Position numbers and translations under genes: made by a program. Of a stretch of 64,000 bases of DNA, positions 49,593 through 60,558 are shown piece by piece (the stretch's first letter is position 1; each line of letters starts with the position of its first letter). Source of the DNA: Papiliotrema nemorosa (lineage: Eukaryota > Basidiomycota > Tremellomycetes > Tremellales > Rhynchogastremaceae); assembly GCA_032158125.1 (NCBI GenBank), contig JASKOT010000028.1, positions 62,001 to 126,000 on the forward strand, written 5' to 3'. The notes below the pieces were generated by a model that was not told the DNA's origin, ran no database searches, and saw nothing but the letters and a program-made list of their open reading frames with translations.

Positions 49593-50294
49593 ATGGTGCG
49601 TCTACACGGACGAGAAGACGAGGTTTTCTCGATGCTGAAGCTCTCTAGAACATTGCAAGGATAATCTCGAGTATCACCATTGGTGGTACGAAAGCCTTTG
49701 CAAAAGCCCTTTCCGCCAGTGGAGGTCAAATGGTGAAAAGTCAGTCCACCCAGCACTCTCTAGACTCCCAGACTGATCGGGGACAGACTTCAACTACAAG
49801 CCGGAAGGTTTAGAAAACAGCGGGTCAGCGTCGAGCTCGACGCAAAAGGCCGGAGCGAAAGCGAACAATGTTCAATTCCAAATGTCTCTGGATGAGGCTC
49901 ATCTGATCTTGAATGTGAAGAAGGATGAATCGATGGAAGTCATCCAAAAGGTGAGCAGTGCTGAGACCTGAGGTATGACATGTCTAACTTTAAGCACTAC
50001 GATGCCATCTTCGCAGCCAACGGTCCTCCTCCTGAACCTACCACACCTAAACCCGCCGCACCAGCCAAACCTGGACCCAAACGCAAAGCACCCACACATT
50101 CACACTACCTTCAATCAAAAGTCTACCGTGCTCTGGAACGTATAAAGGCAGAGAGGGGGGAGATGGAAGCCAAGACGCAAGATCCGACGGTGAATGCTGC
50201 AGAGACATTGGGCGCTGCTGCAGCTACGATAAAAGCGCAAGGTCAGGCGGCAGAGGGATCTACAACGACGACACCACCACCACCAAAATCATGA
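49593..50294 (+). CDS. PAM16: Pam16/Tim16, subunit of the mitochondrial import motor
   Basis: Pam16 is the J-like partner that anchors and restrains Pam18 at the TIM23 import channel, on the matrix side. Exons 49593-49595, 49649-49739, 49787-49950 and 49995-50294 give 185 aa. Motifs: IARIISSITIGGTKAFAKAL at the N-terminus, then MSLDEAHLILNVKKDESMEV and HYDAIFAANGPPPEP where DnaJ proteins have HPD, and YLQSKVYRALERIKAE. The extra Pro-rich insertion and the C-terminal TTTTPPPPKS make it longer than the yeast protein (149 aa). The first coding exon is the ATG alone, directly followed by the donor GTGCGT. The alternative, a start further inside, would remove the conserved N-terminal helix. Confidence 0.9.
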
Positions 50295-50449
50295 TTTATA
50301 ATGACGGATCGACAGCTGTAACAATGGCATCACATGCATCACTCCCCTTTCCCCTCCCATTCAGCTTGCAGGATGATATGCGTTGATATGGATAATGCTA
50401 AATTATACGGATGTAGGTCGAAAGTAATTACAAAACGGGCGGGTGGAGC

Positions 50450-51969
50450 CTATCCCTCCGCTCGAGGGCCCTCTACCTCTGGCGGGATCTTCACGACACC
50501 CTTGTCGATGACACTCCTGATGGCATCGATCTCTGGTCCAGTGTTCGTCCTAGCCCTCAGCGAGCGCACACGATGCCTGCTGTCTCGACTCACTGCAACG
50601 CCTCGTCAAGATACGCTCTGAGTACCGGCCCCGCAATCCTATCCATCTTCATCTCCGGGAACCCTGCCAGCGACCTGTCCGCCCGAGAAGGCCCAAGGGA
50701 TATCATCAAGATTGGTTTTTTCTGCTCGTATGCTTGTTTTACCAATCGGAAAGCGGAATACGTTGCGAGGGAGGTGCCGAGAATCAAGAGCTGGGAAGCG
50801 GATTCGAGCATTTCTAATCTGGGTTGTCAGTTTGCGATTGAGCAAGCTTTGGGTTCAACACACGATGTCTCCCTGGTTTCATTTGTCAAGGTCTCTCCCT
50901 GATCCATCAGCCACTTGACCTACGTGGACCATAAACTACTCACAAAGAAGACGACATTGGGCTTTACGATTCCCCCTTTCGCCTCGTTGTCCGCGGCGCA
51001 ATGCCTACAAGGCGGAACCTTAAAGCTGTTGTAATCTACACCGTGCAGTTCTACCTGCAGTACGTATCAGCTTCCACTTGTCGTATTGACACCGCGACCT
51101 ACATCACCATCGGGATTCGTTCTTGGCCTGTTGCCAGTTCGCTCAGCCTGCTTGGCCTCCTCGTCCCAGATCGGATTGGCTTTGGCTATTTGCGCCTGAT
51201 AATCGTCCCTAGACTGTTCGTGCCGATGTTGCATACAGTGGACACGGGCTAACGTCCCGTGTAGTTCTAAGATTTTAGGTTTGGGTGATAGTGCAGTCGC
51301 GGAAGGAGGAAGATGGGATGTTATGAGGGATAGAGCTTTCGGGTGGAGGTTGTCTACCTAGTCGTCAGCGTGCTGATGTAGTGAAGCATTTGCGGTACAT
51401 TTTGAGTGATGAGATTCGGAGCCAGACCCAAGACTTGTAGGGCAGCTACGTATATGTGGGTTGGATTTGGTTGAGCATCTCGGACGGGAGGGTACTGAAT
51501 GTCAGAGCAGTCCGTGTCTTTCAAAAAGTCAACCTACACCCAAGAAAGATCGAGCCCAATCGGTCGGTCAGCTGAGAGAATAGTATTTATACCACGAGCT
51601 CACATCGCTTTCTATGCATCAGCGTCACCATATGTATATCGGGTGATTTCACTCACCTAAAAGTCTCTCCTCGAGGTGTATCCTCTACTAGCTCCTGATA
51701 CATTATAGGTCTACCATGAGCGTCTACAGCTCGATGGCCATGATAACCCACTTGTAATTGGGATTCGAGTATGACCCATCTTTCCCTCTATATGCTCTTA
51801 TACCTGAGTCCACACTCACGCCCGCTCCTCCAAGCATGACCGTCTTGCCCTTGCCCTTGTCGAGAAACTCGGCCAGGTGTGAGGCAGCAGCTCGAGCCGA
51901 GAGCTTGGTCAGGGCAGAAGGGGGTAAGGGCGGCAGGGAAGGTAGCGTGGGAATGGATATACGGACCAT
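50450..51969 (-). CDS. Sirtuin, class II SIRT4-like, with an irregular splice junction
   Basis: Motifs on the minus strand: TVMLGGAGVSVDSGIRAYRG, then NYKPIMYQELVEDTPRGETF, YPPVRDAQPNPTHIYVAAL, LITQNVDNLHPK, LELHGTLARVHC, PRTNPDGDVELHGVDYNSF, PPCRHCAADN, IVKPNVVFFGETL, LILGTSLATYSAFRLV and the end PRAEG. At least nine introns. Class II sirtuins act in mitochondria as deacylases or ADP-ribosyltransferases. The start at 51969 (MVRISIPTLPSLPP) or an in-frame ATG at 52077 (MSIVEFSSTFLHRRSRPSQR) both look like targeting sequences. Between GETFR and YPPVRDA the family has RRYWARSFLG; WARSFLG is present (about 51536-51558) but can be joined only by an intron 51561-51603 that ends in CG rather than AG. 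Using only canonical sites, the frame stays open but these residues are lost. Confidence 0.82.
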
Positions 51970-52223
51970 ATTGAGGTGGGTCGGTGGTCTATCGACGAGA
52001 AGATTTGCTCGTCGACGACGTTGAGAGGGTCGCGATCGGCGGTGAAGGAAGGTGGACGAGAATTCGACGATCGACATTTCCCAACGGAAAAATCCCCCAT
52101 GACGACATTCAAAGCTCGACTTTGATACACACCATCCATACCCATGCACAACCGACATTCTCGACACCCAGGCAGCTGAGTAGAGCAGGAAGAGTGACCA
52201 GAACCACACGGTCGAGATGGAGG

Positions 52224-53557
52224 ATGGGCGAGAGAAATCTCAAACTTTTGAATCAAGGTCAGGCACTCGGCGGCTCCTTCACCTGTGCGATTCTGACGCG
52301 TTCAGGAGTCTATGCGGATATCGTACTGCAACTGCCTGCCACTGATGTCGGTCTTGAACACTGCAGGGGAGTTCAAGAGGAACTTTTGAATGGTCTTCGC
52401 GTGATAAAGGTGGTCCAAGCTCCTCGCAACGGGGTCGACTCAAGTCGACTCCCTCATAATATTGTCCTCGAGGTGCAAATACTTCAACAGGTGAACCATC
52501 TAAACGTGAGCTTGACACCGGCACTGAAATTGTGGACATGGTCGCTTATATCATTCAGATCGTCCCTTATCTGGGCTACGAGTACCACCCGGAGCGAAGT
52601 CTACATGAGCTATACCTCCCGCTCTTGGCTTTTCCCCTTGAAGATCTCCTGGAAGGCCCCTTGTCTAATCCAGACCTCCGCATCGCCTTCCGCCATCTGG
52701 CTCAACAGGCTTTCTCAGGGTTGTCTCATCTACATGGGCTTGGAATCAGTCATCGGGATATCAATCCTCGGAATCTGATGATCGACTGGAATGCGACTCT
52801 GGTTTTCATCGACTTCTCAACGGCGTTTGCGCCGAACATCCTTTCGACAGGGGAGCAAGCCGGCCAGATGGTCTGTCAAGTCGGGACTGGGTAAGCTACC
52901 TCTCCTGAAGATTTACTCAGCTGAGTCAGTAGATCTTACCGAGCGCCGGAGCTGCTGTTTGGCTGCCAGGCGTATGACCCGCAAGCGATCGATCTCTGGG
53001 CAATAGGGACTGTCCTGGCAGAGTTCTTCCTCTCTAGCCGACATGTTGTGGAGATGGACGAGAATCCTCTCGATGATAGCTTCGACCAATCGAGACCCGG
53101 CGAGAAGCGGTTGACCCTATTCGACGCAACGTTCGGCGATATCGGTCTCGCAGCTTCGATCTTTCGAGTGAGGGGATCGCCTCGGTACTCATGGCCTGTA
53201 AGTATCGAATGGCCATGCCGAGCTAAAGAGCAGGAGTTTGACGCTTTGCCTGACAGTGACAAAGTGTCATTTGACGATGTTCCGCCTCGAACATTACGAC
53301 GTATCCTCCCGCGCTTGCAACACGTGCCGCAAGCAGACCGGATGGGAAGTGTCCTGGAAGGGCTGTTGGCACTTTCGCCTTCCAAGCGGATCTCAGCGAA
53401 AGCTGCACTACAATCCCTCGACTCGCTTGCCGAAGCCTCAGGTGATGTGGAAGAAGACAAGAATTGGAAGGGCTCCGCGGTGAAAGATATTTTCGACCCC
53501 TACTTTCTGGTGGCTAGAAAGCGCATCATGAGTAGCATAACAACAAGAAGTACATGA
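52224..53557 (+). CDS. CDK-like serine/threonine protein kinase (possibly Cak1/Csk1-like)
   Basis: Exons 52224-52505, 52559-52890 and 52933-53557 give 412 aa. The kinase fold is clear: VIKVVQAP around the ATP Lys, EVQILQQVNHLNIVPYLGYE, the catalytic loop SHRDINPRNLMID, metal-binding loop VFIDFSTAF (DFS in place of DFG), the activation-segment end GSYRAPELLFGCQAYD, and YDPQAIDLWAIGTVLAEFF. The glycine-rich loop is degenerate (NQGQALGGSF). Such features, with a CMGC-type APELL, resemble fungal CDK-activating kinases Cak1 and Csk1, which lack a classic glycine loop. That assignment is tentative; other CDK-like kinases remain possible. It diverges from the class II sirtuin gene. Confidence 0.75.
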
Positions 53558-53639
53558 TCCAATGCAAAAGCTAGTTGTCACAATTAAATACCAATGGGAC
53601 GCATAATTCCGCGTCCCAACCCTACCCACCGATCGCCAT

Positions 53640-55278
53640 CTATGCGTGTTGTCCACCTCTTGCCAGCAACAGCCTCACCTCCATGTCCTGTAGATCCACG
53701 TCGTGTTCCGACTTGAGATGTCGTCTGACATCGTACACCCGGTGGAATCGCTCTCCACACCGTCCCACAATGTCCTTTAATCCCTCAGCAACGTCCCCTC
53801 CCGCTGTATGCTGTGACATAGATGCAGCCGACAATGGATCGTCGTAAATGAGATGCACTGGACAAGCGAATTGTCGCAGAGCAAGTCTACTCCCCGTGAG
53901 CATCTCCCGAGTCAGATCCTCATCTTCCATCTTGGCCTGTCGAGACGGCGTGGGAGGAGCATCATGTGATGCGAGGTGTTTCTGGAGACTCGACAAATGG
54001 GCAAAAGCCTTATCACACCCTTCCATCGTACAAGTGTGTCGTTTGCCTCGATGCGTTGCTGTAACATGCGAAGCGAGGGCGAATTTCTGCCTGTTGAGAT
54101 GATTCGGATCTTCGAGCAGTGGACTACTCACAGTCTTGAATCTTTTCTCGCAGTTTTCATGGGTGCAAGCCCATTCTTTACCCGCTTGTCCTTCTACCAA
54201 CCTCCTCAATTTTGCTGGTTCCTCCTTGGCTGCTTCGCTCTTTCGTCTCCTTTTGCGTGATCCTGTTCCATCTAGCAGTCCATTGGGCATATCGCTATCG
54301 ATAACTACATTGTCCAGGTCGAGGGACCGCTCGCCGTGGACTTTTAGATGGTCTTTTAGCCTTTGGGCCGATTTGAACGTCCGACCGTGACATTCAGGAT
54401 GTGGACATGTCGGGGCGTGCACTTCGTGCATGTGTGCTTGCAGTGCGGTCCATGTGGGGAAGTTGGGAAATTCATCGTGGTCGGGGTGAGAACACATGTA
54501 TCGTGTAGCTAGGCTAGTCAGCGAGAGGTATCGTTGTGGAGAGAATGGCTAACGATCATGCGTCTTTTCGTGCGCTTTCAGTTGATGTTTGAGGGTGAAA
54601 GACCAGTCACATCCTGGGTGTTGACAATGATAAGTCTTGCTACCAGACGGCATGTGCGCCAGTACAACATGGTCCCGCAACAAATGGGCTTTGGCGAATG
54701 TTTCCGAGCATTGTTCGCACTGATATCAGCGGTCTCCAAGTGTGGGGCAATGAAATACCTTGTAAATGTCAATGTTGTCATGTACAGCCTGATGTCTCTT
54801 CAGATGTGTGCTCGTCCAAAATCGCTTGGTACAACCTTCAAATGTACATGAAAACGGCTTGTCGTCCTCTGTTAGATGTGTCCGGAGATGAGCGTGTAGA
54901 TGCGACGACCTCAGGTAGCTCTGAGAACAATGAGGGCAGGTGTGCGGGCGCTGGTGGTTAGCATCAGACTCTAGGACTTGGGACTCGGTGACTCACCTCG
55001 CCGGTGTGCGTCAGTTGGTGTTCTGCTAGTCGAGATGGCTTGAAGTACGCCTTGTCACATCCCGGATAATCGCAGATGAACCTGCGCTCTGTCCTCGAGG
55101 GAGGTCGACGAGGAGGGGACAGCCGAGGTGATTCTGGACGAGTACTGAGAGACGTAGACGGCAGGTAAGAAGAAGACGAAGCGATTGATGAGGCTCGAAC
55201 AGGAGTGGGTGAATGGAGGGGTACCAGTGGTTGCGTCGGGAGTAGGTTCGTGGGCTGTCTCTGGGACACAATCGACAT
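53640..55278 (-). CDS. Transcription factor IIIA, nine or ten C2H2 zinc fingers
   Basis: TFIIIA binds the internal control region of 5S rRNA genes and recruits TFIIIC. About 490 aa in five or so exons. Fingers in order start FICDYPGCDKAYFKPSRLAE, HTCPHCSQSYLRSSHL, FSCTFEGCTKRFWTSTHLKR, YKCEQCSETFAKAHLL, YHCQHPGCDWSFTLKHQL, YMCSHPDHDEFPNFPTW, PTCPHPECHGRTFKSAQRL, WACTHENCEKRFKT and HTCTMEGCDKAFAHLSSL; a last degenerate finger has an insertion and ends RVYDVRRHLKSEHD. A basic linker (GSRKRRRKSEAAKEE) lies between fingers seven and eight, a feature also of yeast TFIIIA. The N-terminal 65 residues are Ser/Pro-rich. No 5S gene is in the window. Confidence 0.88.
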
Positions 55279-55651
55279 GTTGAAAGCACCTCAGGCTTCA
55301 GTATATCCCCTTGAGACTGCGTTGGCAGGCTGTTACTGCCTGGCTGATGGATAAATGGTCGAGGGCGACCCCGAGATCTGGTCGAGATGAAATGAGCCAG
55401 CTCTGAAAATGCAAAGGAAAACGATAACAAAGGGACCCCACAGTGGCAAATCTAGGTTGATTACGTAAAATAGTCTGGCCCCTCCCCCCTTTCGACGCGT
55501 TGCTCGGTTTGTTTCAAAAGTCAATATCAAAGCAAAGCGGTCCATCAACAACAACACAATACATAGATTGACCCATTTGACAGTAACGACCGCGACGTAT
55601 TCGACTTGGTGAGAAACCGAAATCTGGATCACGAATAGAATCAGCCGAAGC

Positions 55652-56508
55652 ATGTCGGTGAGTCGAGAGTGACGTGGCTAGAGTCATAGCTCATACCTCA
55701 GCATGAAGCAGGTGTGTCCAGGCGGCCTGATATCAAACGGAAATTGGTAGTTGTGGGAGATGGAGGTGCGCATGTCATATGGGCCACTGTCATCGACTGA
55801 TAGTATAGGATGCGGAAAGACATGTCTTCTGACAGTATACGCGGAGAATCGATTTCCAGAGGTGACTCCAATCTGACGCTTTGGTCGCTTTGTGTGCCAG
55901 CTGACTGGAATCAGGAATACGTCCCAACAGTCTTTGAAAATCTCATCACGTAAGTCAAGAGTACTGTTTATGCTGAAGGTGACTGACGGGCAGGATGATA
56001 CCCTCTCCTTTGGACCCTTCCAAGATTATCGAGCTCGCATTGTGGGATACAGCAGGACAAGAGGATTTCGACAGGTTACGTCCGTTATCCTACAACGAAA
56101 CCGACGTCGTCCTCGTCGTCTTTGCATGTAATCATCGTCCGTCTCTTCTCAACGTCCTCGACAAGGTGAGACATCATTGTTGAACGATTGTCGTAGGAGA
56201 CGGCTTATGACCAGTGGCACCCCGAGATGGCACATTTCTGCGAAAACGTCCCGCTACTCCTCATCTGCACCAAGACGGATCTCCGGTCTGACCCCACAAC
56301 AATCTCATTGATGGCTGCTCAAGGCACAGCACCCATATCACCCCTGGAAGGAGAGAAAGTGGCCAAGGAGATAGGTGCGAGGCGGTACCTTGAGTGCAGT
56401 GCGAAAGAGGGCCGAGGGGTGAGGGAAGTGTTTGATGCTGCCATCAGGGAGAGTCTGCGGAAGAGCGGGATGAAGAAGCTCAAGAAGAAGGGATGTGTCG
56501 TGTTGTAA
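55652..56508 (+). CDS. Rho-family small GTPase
   Basis: A GTP switch for actin organisation, polarity or cell-wall synthesis. Six exons, about 205 aa. Motifs: P-loop [14 protein letters not shown], switch I and effector loop [11 protein letters not shown], switch [19 protein letters not shown], nucleotide-base motifs CTKTDLRSD and ECSAKEGRG, and a polybasic tail [11 protein letters not shown] ending in a CAAX box with Leu, so geranylgeranylation is expected. The insert helix typical of Rho proteins is present around [14 protein letters not shown]. The subfamily cannot be fixed; it is not a plain Rho1 or Cdc42. Intron 1 probably ends at CCTCAG, giving [12 protein letters not shown]; an earlier acceptor is also in frame and would add four residues. 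Confidence 0.9.
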
Positions 56509-56840
56509 TCTCGAGTGCGATAGTCTCGGAGCGTTGTTTGGGATCATGCATGTGACGGTATCTAATGTGGCTCAACAGAGGGGCCATGAAGAAGCCCCCC
56601 TGGATCGATGGCTTTGTCACTCCTACTCAGCCTTGCATGTACCCCTCATGAATATACATGCACTACATCTCTGTGTCGGCATTCTCTGTCGCTACGGTGC
56701 GCCGTGCATGGGAGACGGGATAGGCAAGCATCAGGGAATCGAGTCTCGGTGGAGGGGGTTAGTGACCTCCACCTCGAGTCGTTCATCACCGAAGCTACCT
56801 TCTGCACTCGCATTCATACTCTGCGCACCATCGCATCAAG
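56509..56840. other. Spacer between Rho GTPase and cullin genes
   Basis: This is the Rho 3' UTR and cullin promoter. A frame open through it has no motif until it enters cullin sequence after 57036. Confidence 0.45.
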
Positions 56841-59687
56841 ATGGCCTCTCTGATAGTACTCCCACAGTCGGGCGATGCGTTCTCACAATATCGCCCTTCC
56901 AGGAACGCCCACACGGATCTCATCGATCTGCATACCTCGCGAGACCGGAAGCAAGGCGAGTCTTCGAGTTTGAAGACGGTCAGATTGTCGTTCCAAGGTG
57001 TGTCCTATCTAGTACATCACCCGGATCTTACTCAGTCTCAGCTACTCCCTCATCTTCTACGACTCAAGACAAGCTCAAAGAATTGTGCAATGCGATTCCG
57101 CAAATACTTCAAGGAAAATCCACGGACCGATCGTTGCATTTTCTCTCTGATACATGTCATCGGCTCGTTCTTTCTTCCCAAGACAACGGACAAGACATCT
57201 ACAGACACGTCAAGGAAGAGTTGGATAAGAGCGTAGGGCTTTTGGCGAGGGAATGGAGAGCTGGTATCATGGGTAAAGAAGGGGGATGGGTGAGGCGATT
57301 GGTGGATGGGTGGAAATTGTGGGAGGCCAAAGTGGTGAGTTGAGCCATAACGACATAGGGAATTTTGAACTCATATCAGAATCTACTCTCGGCGGTTTTA
57401 GTCTACCTCGATCGAATCTACGCTTCTTCGCTGAAGATTGTCACGATCTAGTGAGTTGACCGAGGTGGAAATCGCTGATGGTAGCGAGCTTGCGGTGCAA
57501 TCTTTCCGAGCAGGTATCTGGAGCAACGAGATCCTCGCGAGTAAGCGTAAAGAGGAGCTCTTGGCATGGGCAGATCAGGAAAGATCAACCGGGCAGTACG
57601 TGACCCAGTCTTAAGACCGCCATGGCGTGGTGCTGATGGTCCAGACCGGATGCTTTGGCTCGATCCACCATCACGGCCTTGACCCAGTTGGCTAAACTGC
57701 TCGACACATTCCATACTATTTCCGAGCCCTATCTCGAAAGTACAGGATGGCATTATACCGAGATTTCACAGACCAATATCGATGCCGTGGAGCAAGGGAC
57801 AATGTCGCCAACTCGCTATGTCGAGTGGGTGCAGCAGAAGGTTGAGGAAGAGGAAGCCAGAGCCAGGGAATGCTTCGATGTCCAGGTAGCTATTTCTGCT
57901 GTAGATATCGTCAGGACGGAAGCTGGGACCAAGAAGAATGCCCAGGTCGTTCGGAAAGGTACGTCAAGCGATACAAGTGGTGGTCGAGCTGAGCTCTCCA
58001 GCACTGGACGAGGCGATGGAGGACTCGGATCAGGCGGCCTTAGGAAGGCTGTATCGACTAGTGGTCGATTGTCACATCTTTGCCTCATTCGTGGATGCTC
58101 TGCGAGACCATATCAAGGTCAGTCGCCAGACAAGTGAAGCAAGCAATTGACAACGCAGACACGACTCACCAAAGTCATCGGTGATCCTGCAAATGATGCC
58201 AATATGATTGAAAGTACTCTCGTACTGAAACGATTTGCCGATGGGGCCATCAAGAGTCTGTTCGAGAAAGGCGATATCGATATGGACAATGCTGGAGACT
58301 CGGCAGTCGATGACAAAGCCGCTATCGTTGGGTTTGAGAATGGTTCGCTGGAGCGTGCGCGACAGATTGAGCTAGATGATGCCATACGAGTGGGCTTCAA
58401 AGCAGGCATGGGAAGTCGTCAGAATGCTCCCGCAGAGTGGATCGGTACGCGTTTCCCTCTCGGAAACTGCTCGCGCTGACGACATAGCCAAACACCTGGA
58501 CGTGGTCATGCGAAAGGGACAAGGGTCAGGGACCGAGGTGGAATTCAATAATCAGCTTGACCAGATCATCGCCTTGATTGGATTCACCAAGGACAAGGAT
58601 GTCTTCAAGGCATTCTACTCGACTCAGCTGGCAAAACGTCTCTTGCTCAACAAATCGGCCAGTGACGATATGGAACGTAACATGATTCTCAAGCTACAAA
58701 ACGAGATGGGTGAAGAGTTCACCTCGGGAGACGTCATGATGAAGGATCTTGCCTTGTCCGAAACGTAGGTGCGGTGGCATGATTGGGCGCTGATGTTAGT
58801 CTGGTGAAATCGTACCAACAGGCTCAATCGAAGAACCCAGAGGCGTTTTGCGATCCAGGCAACTTTACCGCCAATGTTCTTACGGAATCAGCGTGGCCAG
58901 CATATCCTTTACTCAAGGACGGGTGGAACTTTCAGCTTACGCCGGAGTTGCAGACTTCGATCGATCAATTCACAAAGTGGTATTCTACCCAGCACAAGAA
59001 TCGACAGCTTTCGTGGCGTTGGCAGCTGGCGACAGTGTCGCTCACTGCACGATTCCCGTCAGGACGATATGAGATCGGCGTCAGTCTTTTCCAAGCGGTG
59101 GCATTGTTGCAGTTCAATGAGGAGGACTCGATGACTTTTACCGAGCTACAGACCAGAACAGGTATTGGTGAGTGCAGCTGTAGCGGTCGCACATCGATGC
59201 TGATGATAGAACGCTCGGAGCTCGTGCGAACGGTCCAATCATTGTCCATGGGTAGAAAGGGTACACGAGTCATGGTGAAGAAGCCGGCCGGAAAGGAAGT
59301 CAATCCAGACGATGTGATCGGCTGGAACAAAGCTTTCTCTTCGGATCGAATCAAGTTCAAGATCAACCAGATCCAACAAGACATGTCGGCGGAAGAGTCG
59401 CGAAAGACGAATGAGCAGGTTGCTATCGATCGGGTATCCGTTCTGGAGGCTACCATTGTCAGAATTATGAAGGGGAAGAAGAAGATGACGCTGCAATTGC
59501 TGATTGATGCTGTGGTTACGGATGTCAGCAAGCGATTCCCGCCGGATGTAAAGGAGATCAAGAAGAGGATGGAGAGTTTGATCGAGCGAGAGGTGAGCCG
59601 AGCTCCAGTTGTGTTAGGCCTTTGCTGACGAAGCAGTTTTTGATGCGTGACGAGGATGATAGGAACTTGCTTCATTATCTGGCGTAG
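56841..59687 (+). CDS. Cullin, scaffold of a cullin-RING ubiquitin ligase (CUL4/CUL3-like)
   Basis: Cullins hold the substrate adaptor at the N-terminus and the Rbx1 RING and E2 at the C-terminus. About 800 aa in ten or so exons, start MASLIVLPQSGDAF. N-terminal cullin repeats include LKELCNAIPQILQG and YRHVKEELDKSVGLLAREW. The cullin homology domain has IIALIGFTKDKDVFKAFYST, QLAKRLLLNKSASDDMERN and ILKLQNEMGEEFTSGDV. The winged-helix end has the neddylation region ATIVRIMKGKKKMTLQLLID, then IKKRMESLIEREFLMRDEDD and ends LLHYLA. The subtype is unsettled: parts resemble Cul4, the neddylation end also resembles Cul3. The intron after QVVRK was placed with acceptor CTCCAG (58000); a nearer CAAG would make a 19-nt intron. 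Confidence 0.88.
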
Positions 59688-60558
59688 ACTGTCGATGCAG
59701 AAGGGCCGTGGCAGCTTATGCAGGCCCTGAGACGTTGTATGAAGACCTAAGGCTTGATGTCCAAACGATGTATCAAGTATAGCGCTACACATATGGTGTC
59801 TTCAGCTTCACTCACGATCATTTGCTATCAGGGTTCTTCTTCTGTCGTGTTGTACAAGTCTAGATGCCTCTATTTGGTGTTGGAATCCCCCTCCGCATCC
59901 GATACGTCCAACACGACAAGATGGCTGTGGCTCCCGTGGTCTCCTTTGATCTATATCGAGGATATACTTGGCTATGGTGTTTCAGCGATGTTGACGAGTG
60001 ATAACCCTCAACTCTCGGGGCGTCATCATGAGTGTGAGTCTGTCACACCTATTTATGCACCGTCCAGCCTTCAAGCACAGATCGAGTCCCGAGGCGGAAT
60101 CTTTCGATCAGCGCATCTCTTGTCCAGGTAGGAGCGTGCGACAATCTACAAAAACCAAAGCCCGATACCTCACCTGAGACACTCGAGACGACGAGAATTG
60201 CTGCCCTACTTCAACAGGAATCCAAACTGTCTATCCGCTATCGTCCCAGATCCCGAAAAATAGTGGAACGCCAAGAGAACGTAATGTAATTGGGCGTAAG
60301 ATGCGCCGTTCGGAAGAGAATCACTCGAGGTGCCATGGCTGGCTATACATGGCTGGTCATGGCTTACTCGGACGCGTGTGGCATCTTTAAATCGCTCTTG
60401 GTCACCGTCAAATCTGCAATACAATCGAGGGGGTATCTGCATCTTGGGTTAACACGAGCAGAAATGTCATCCGAAGGTGCTCATAGCATCATGATGATGG
60501 AGAACTTGCATCTAGGAATACAACCATGATTGAGACATTCGCGGGCTACTCTCTAATC
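59688..60558. other. Convergent intergenic region
   Basis: 871 bp between the cullin stop and the stop of the second receptor-like gene. Only short frames without motifs are present. Both 3' UTRs should lie here; nothing more was recognised. Confidence 0.45.

Noticed and set aside
51970..52209. Extension of the class II sirtuin to the first ATG of its frame at 52209
   Set aside because: The extension is Trp/Cys-rich, overlaps the likely kinase promoter and does not resemble the family; 52077 or 51969 are better starts.
57961..57979. A 19-nt intron in the cullin gene
   Set aside because: Too short to splice; the acceptor CTCCAG further on gives a 43-nt intron and keeps the cullin sequence in frame.
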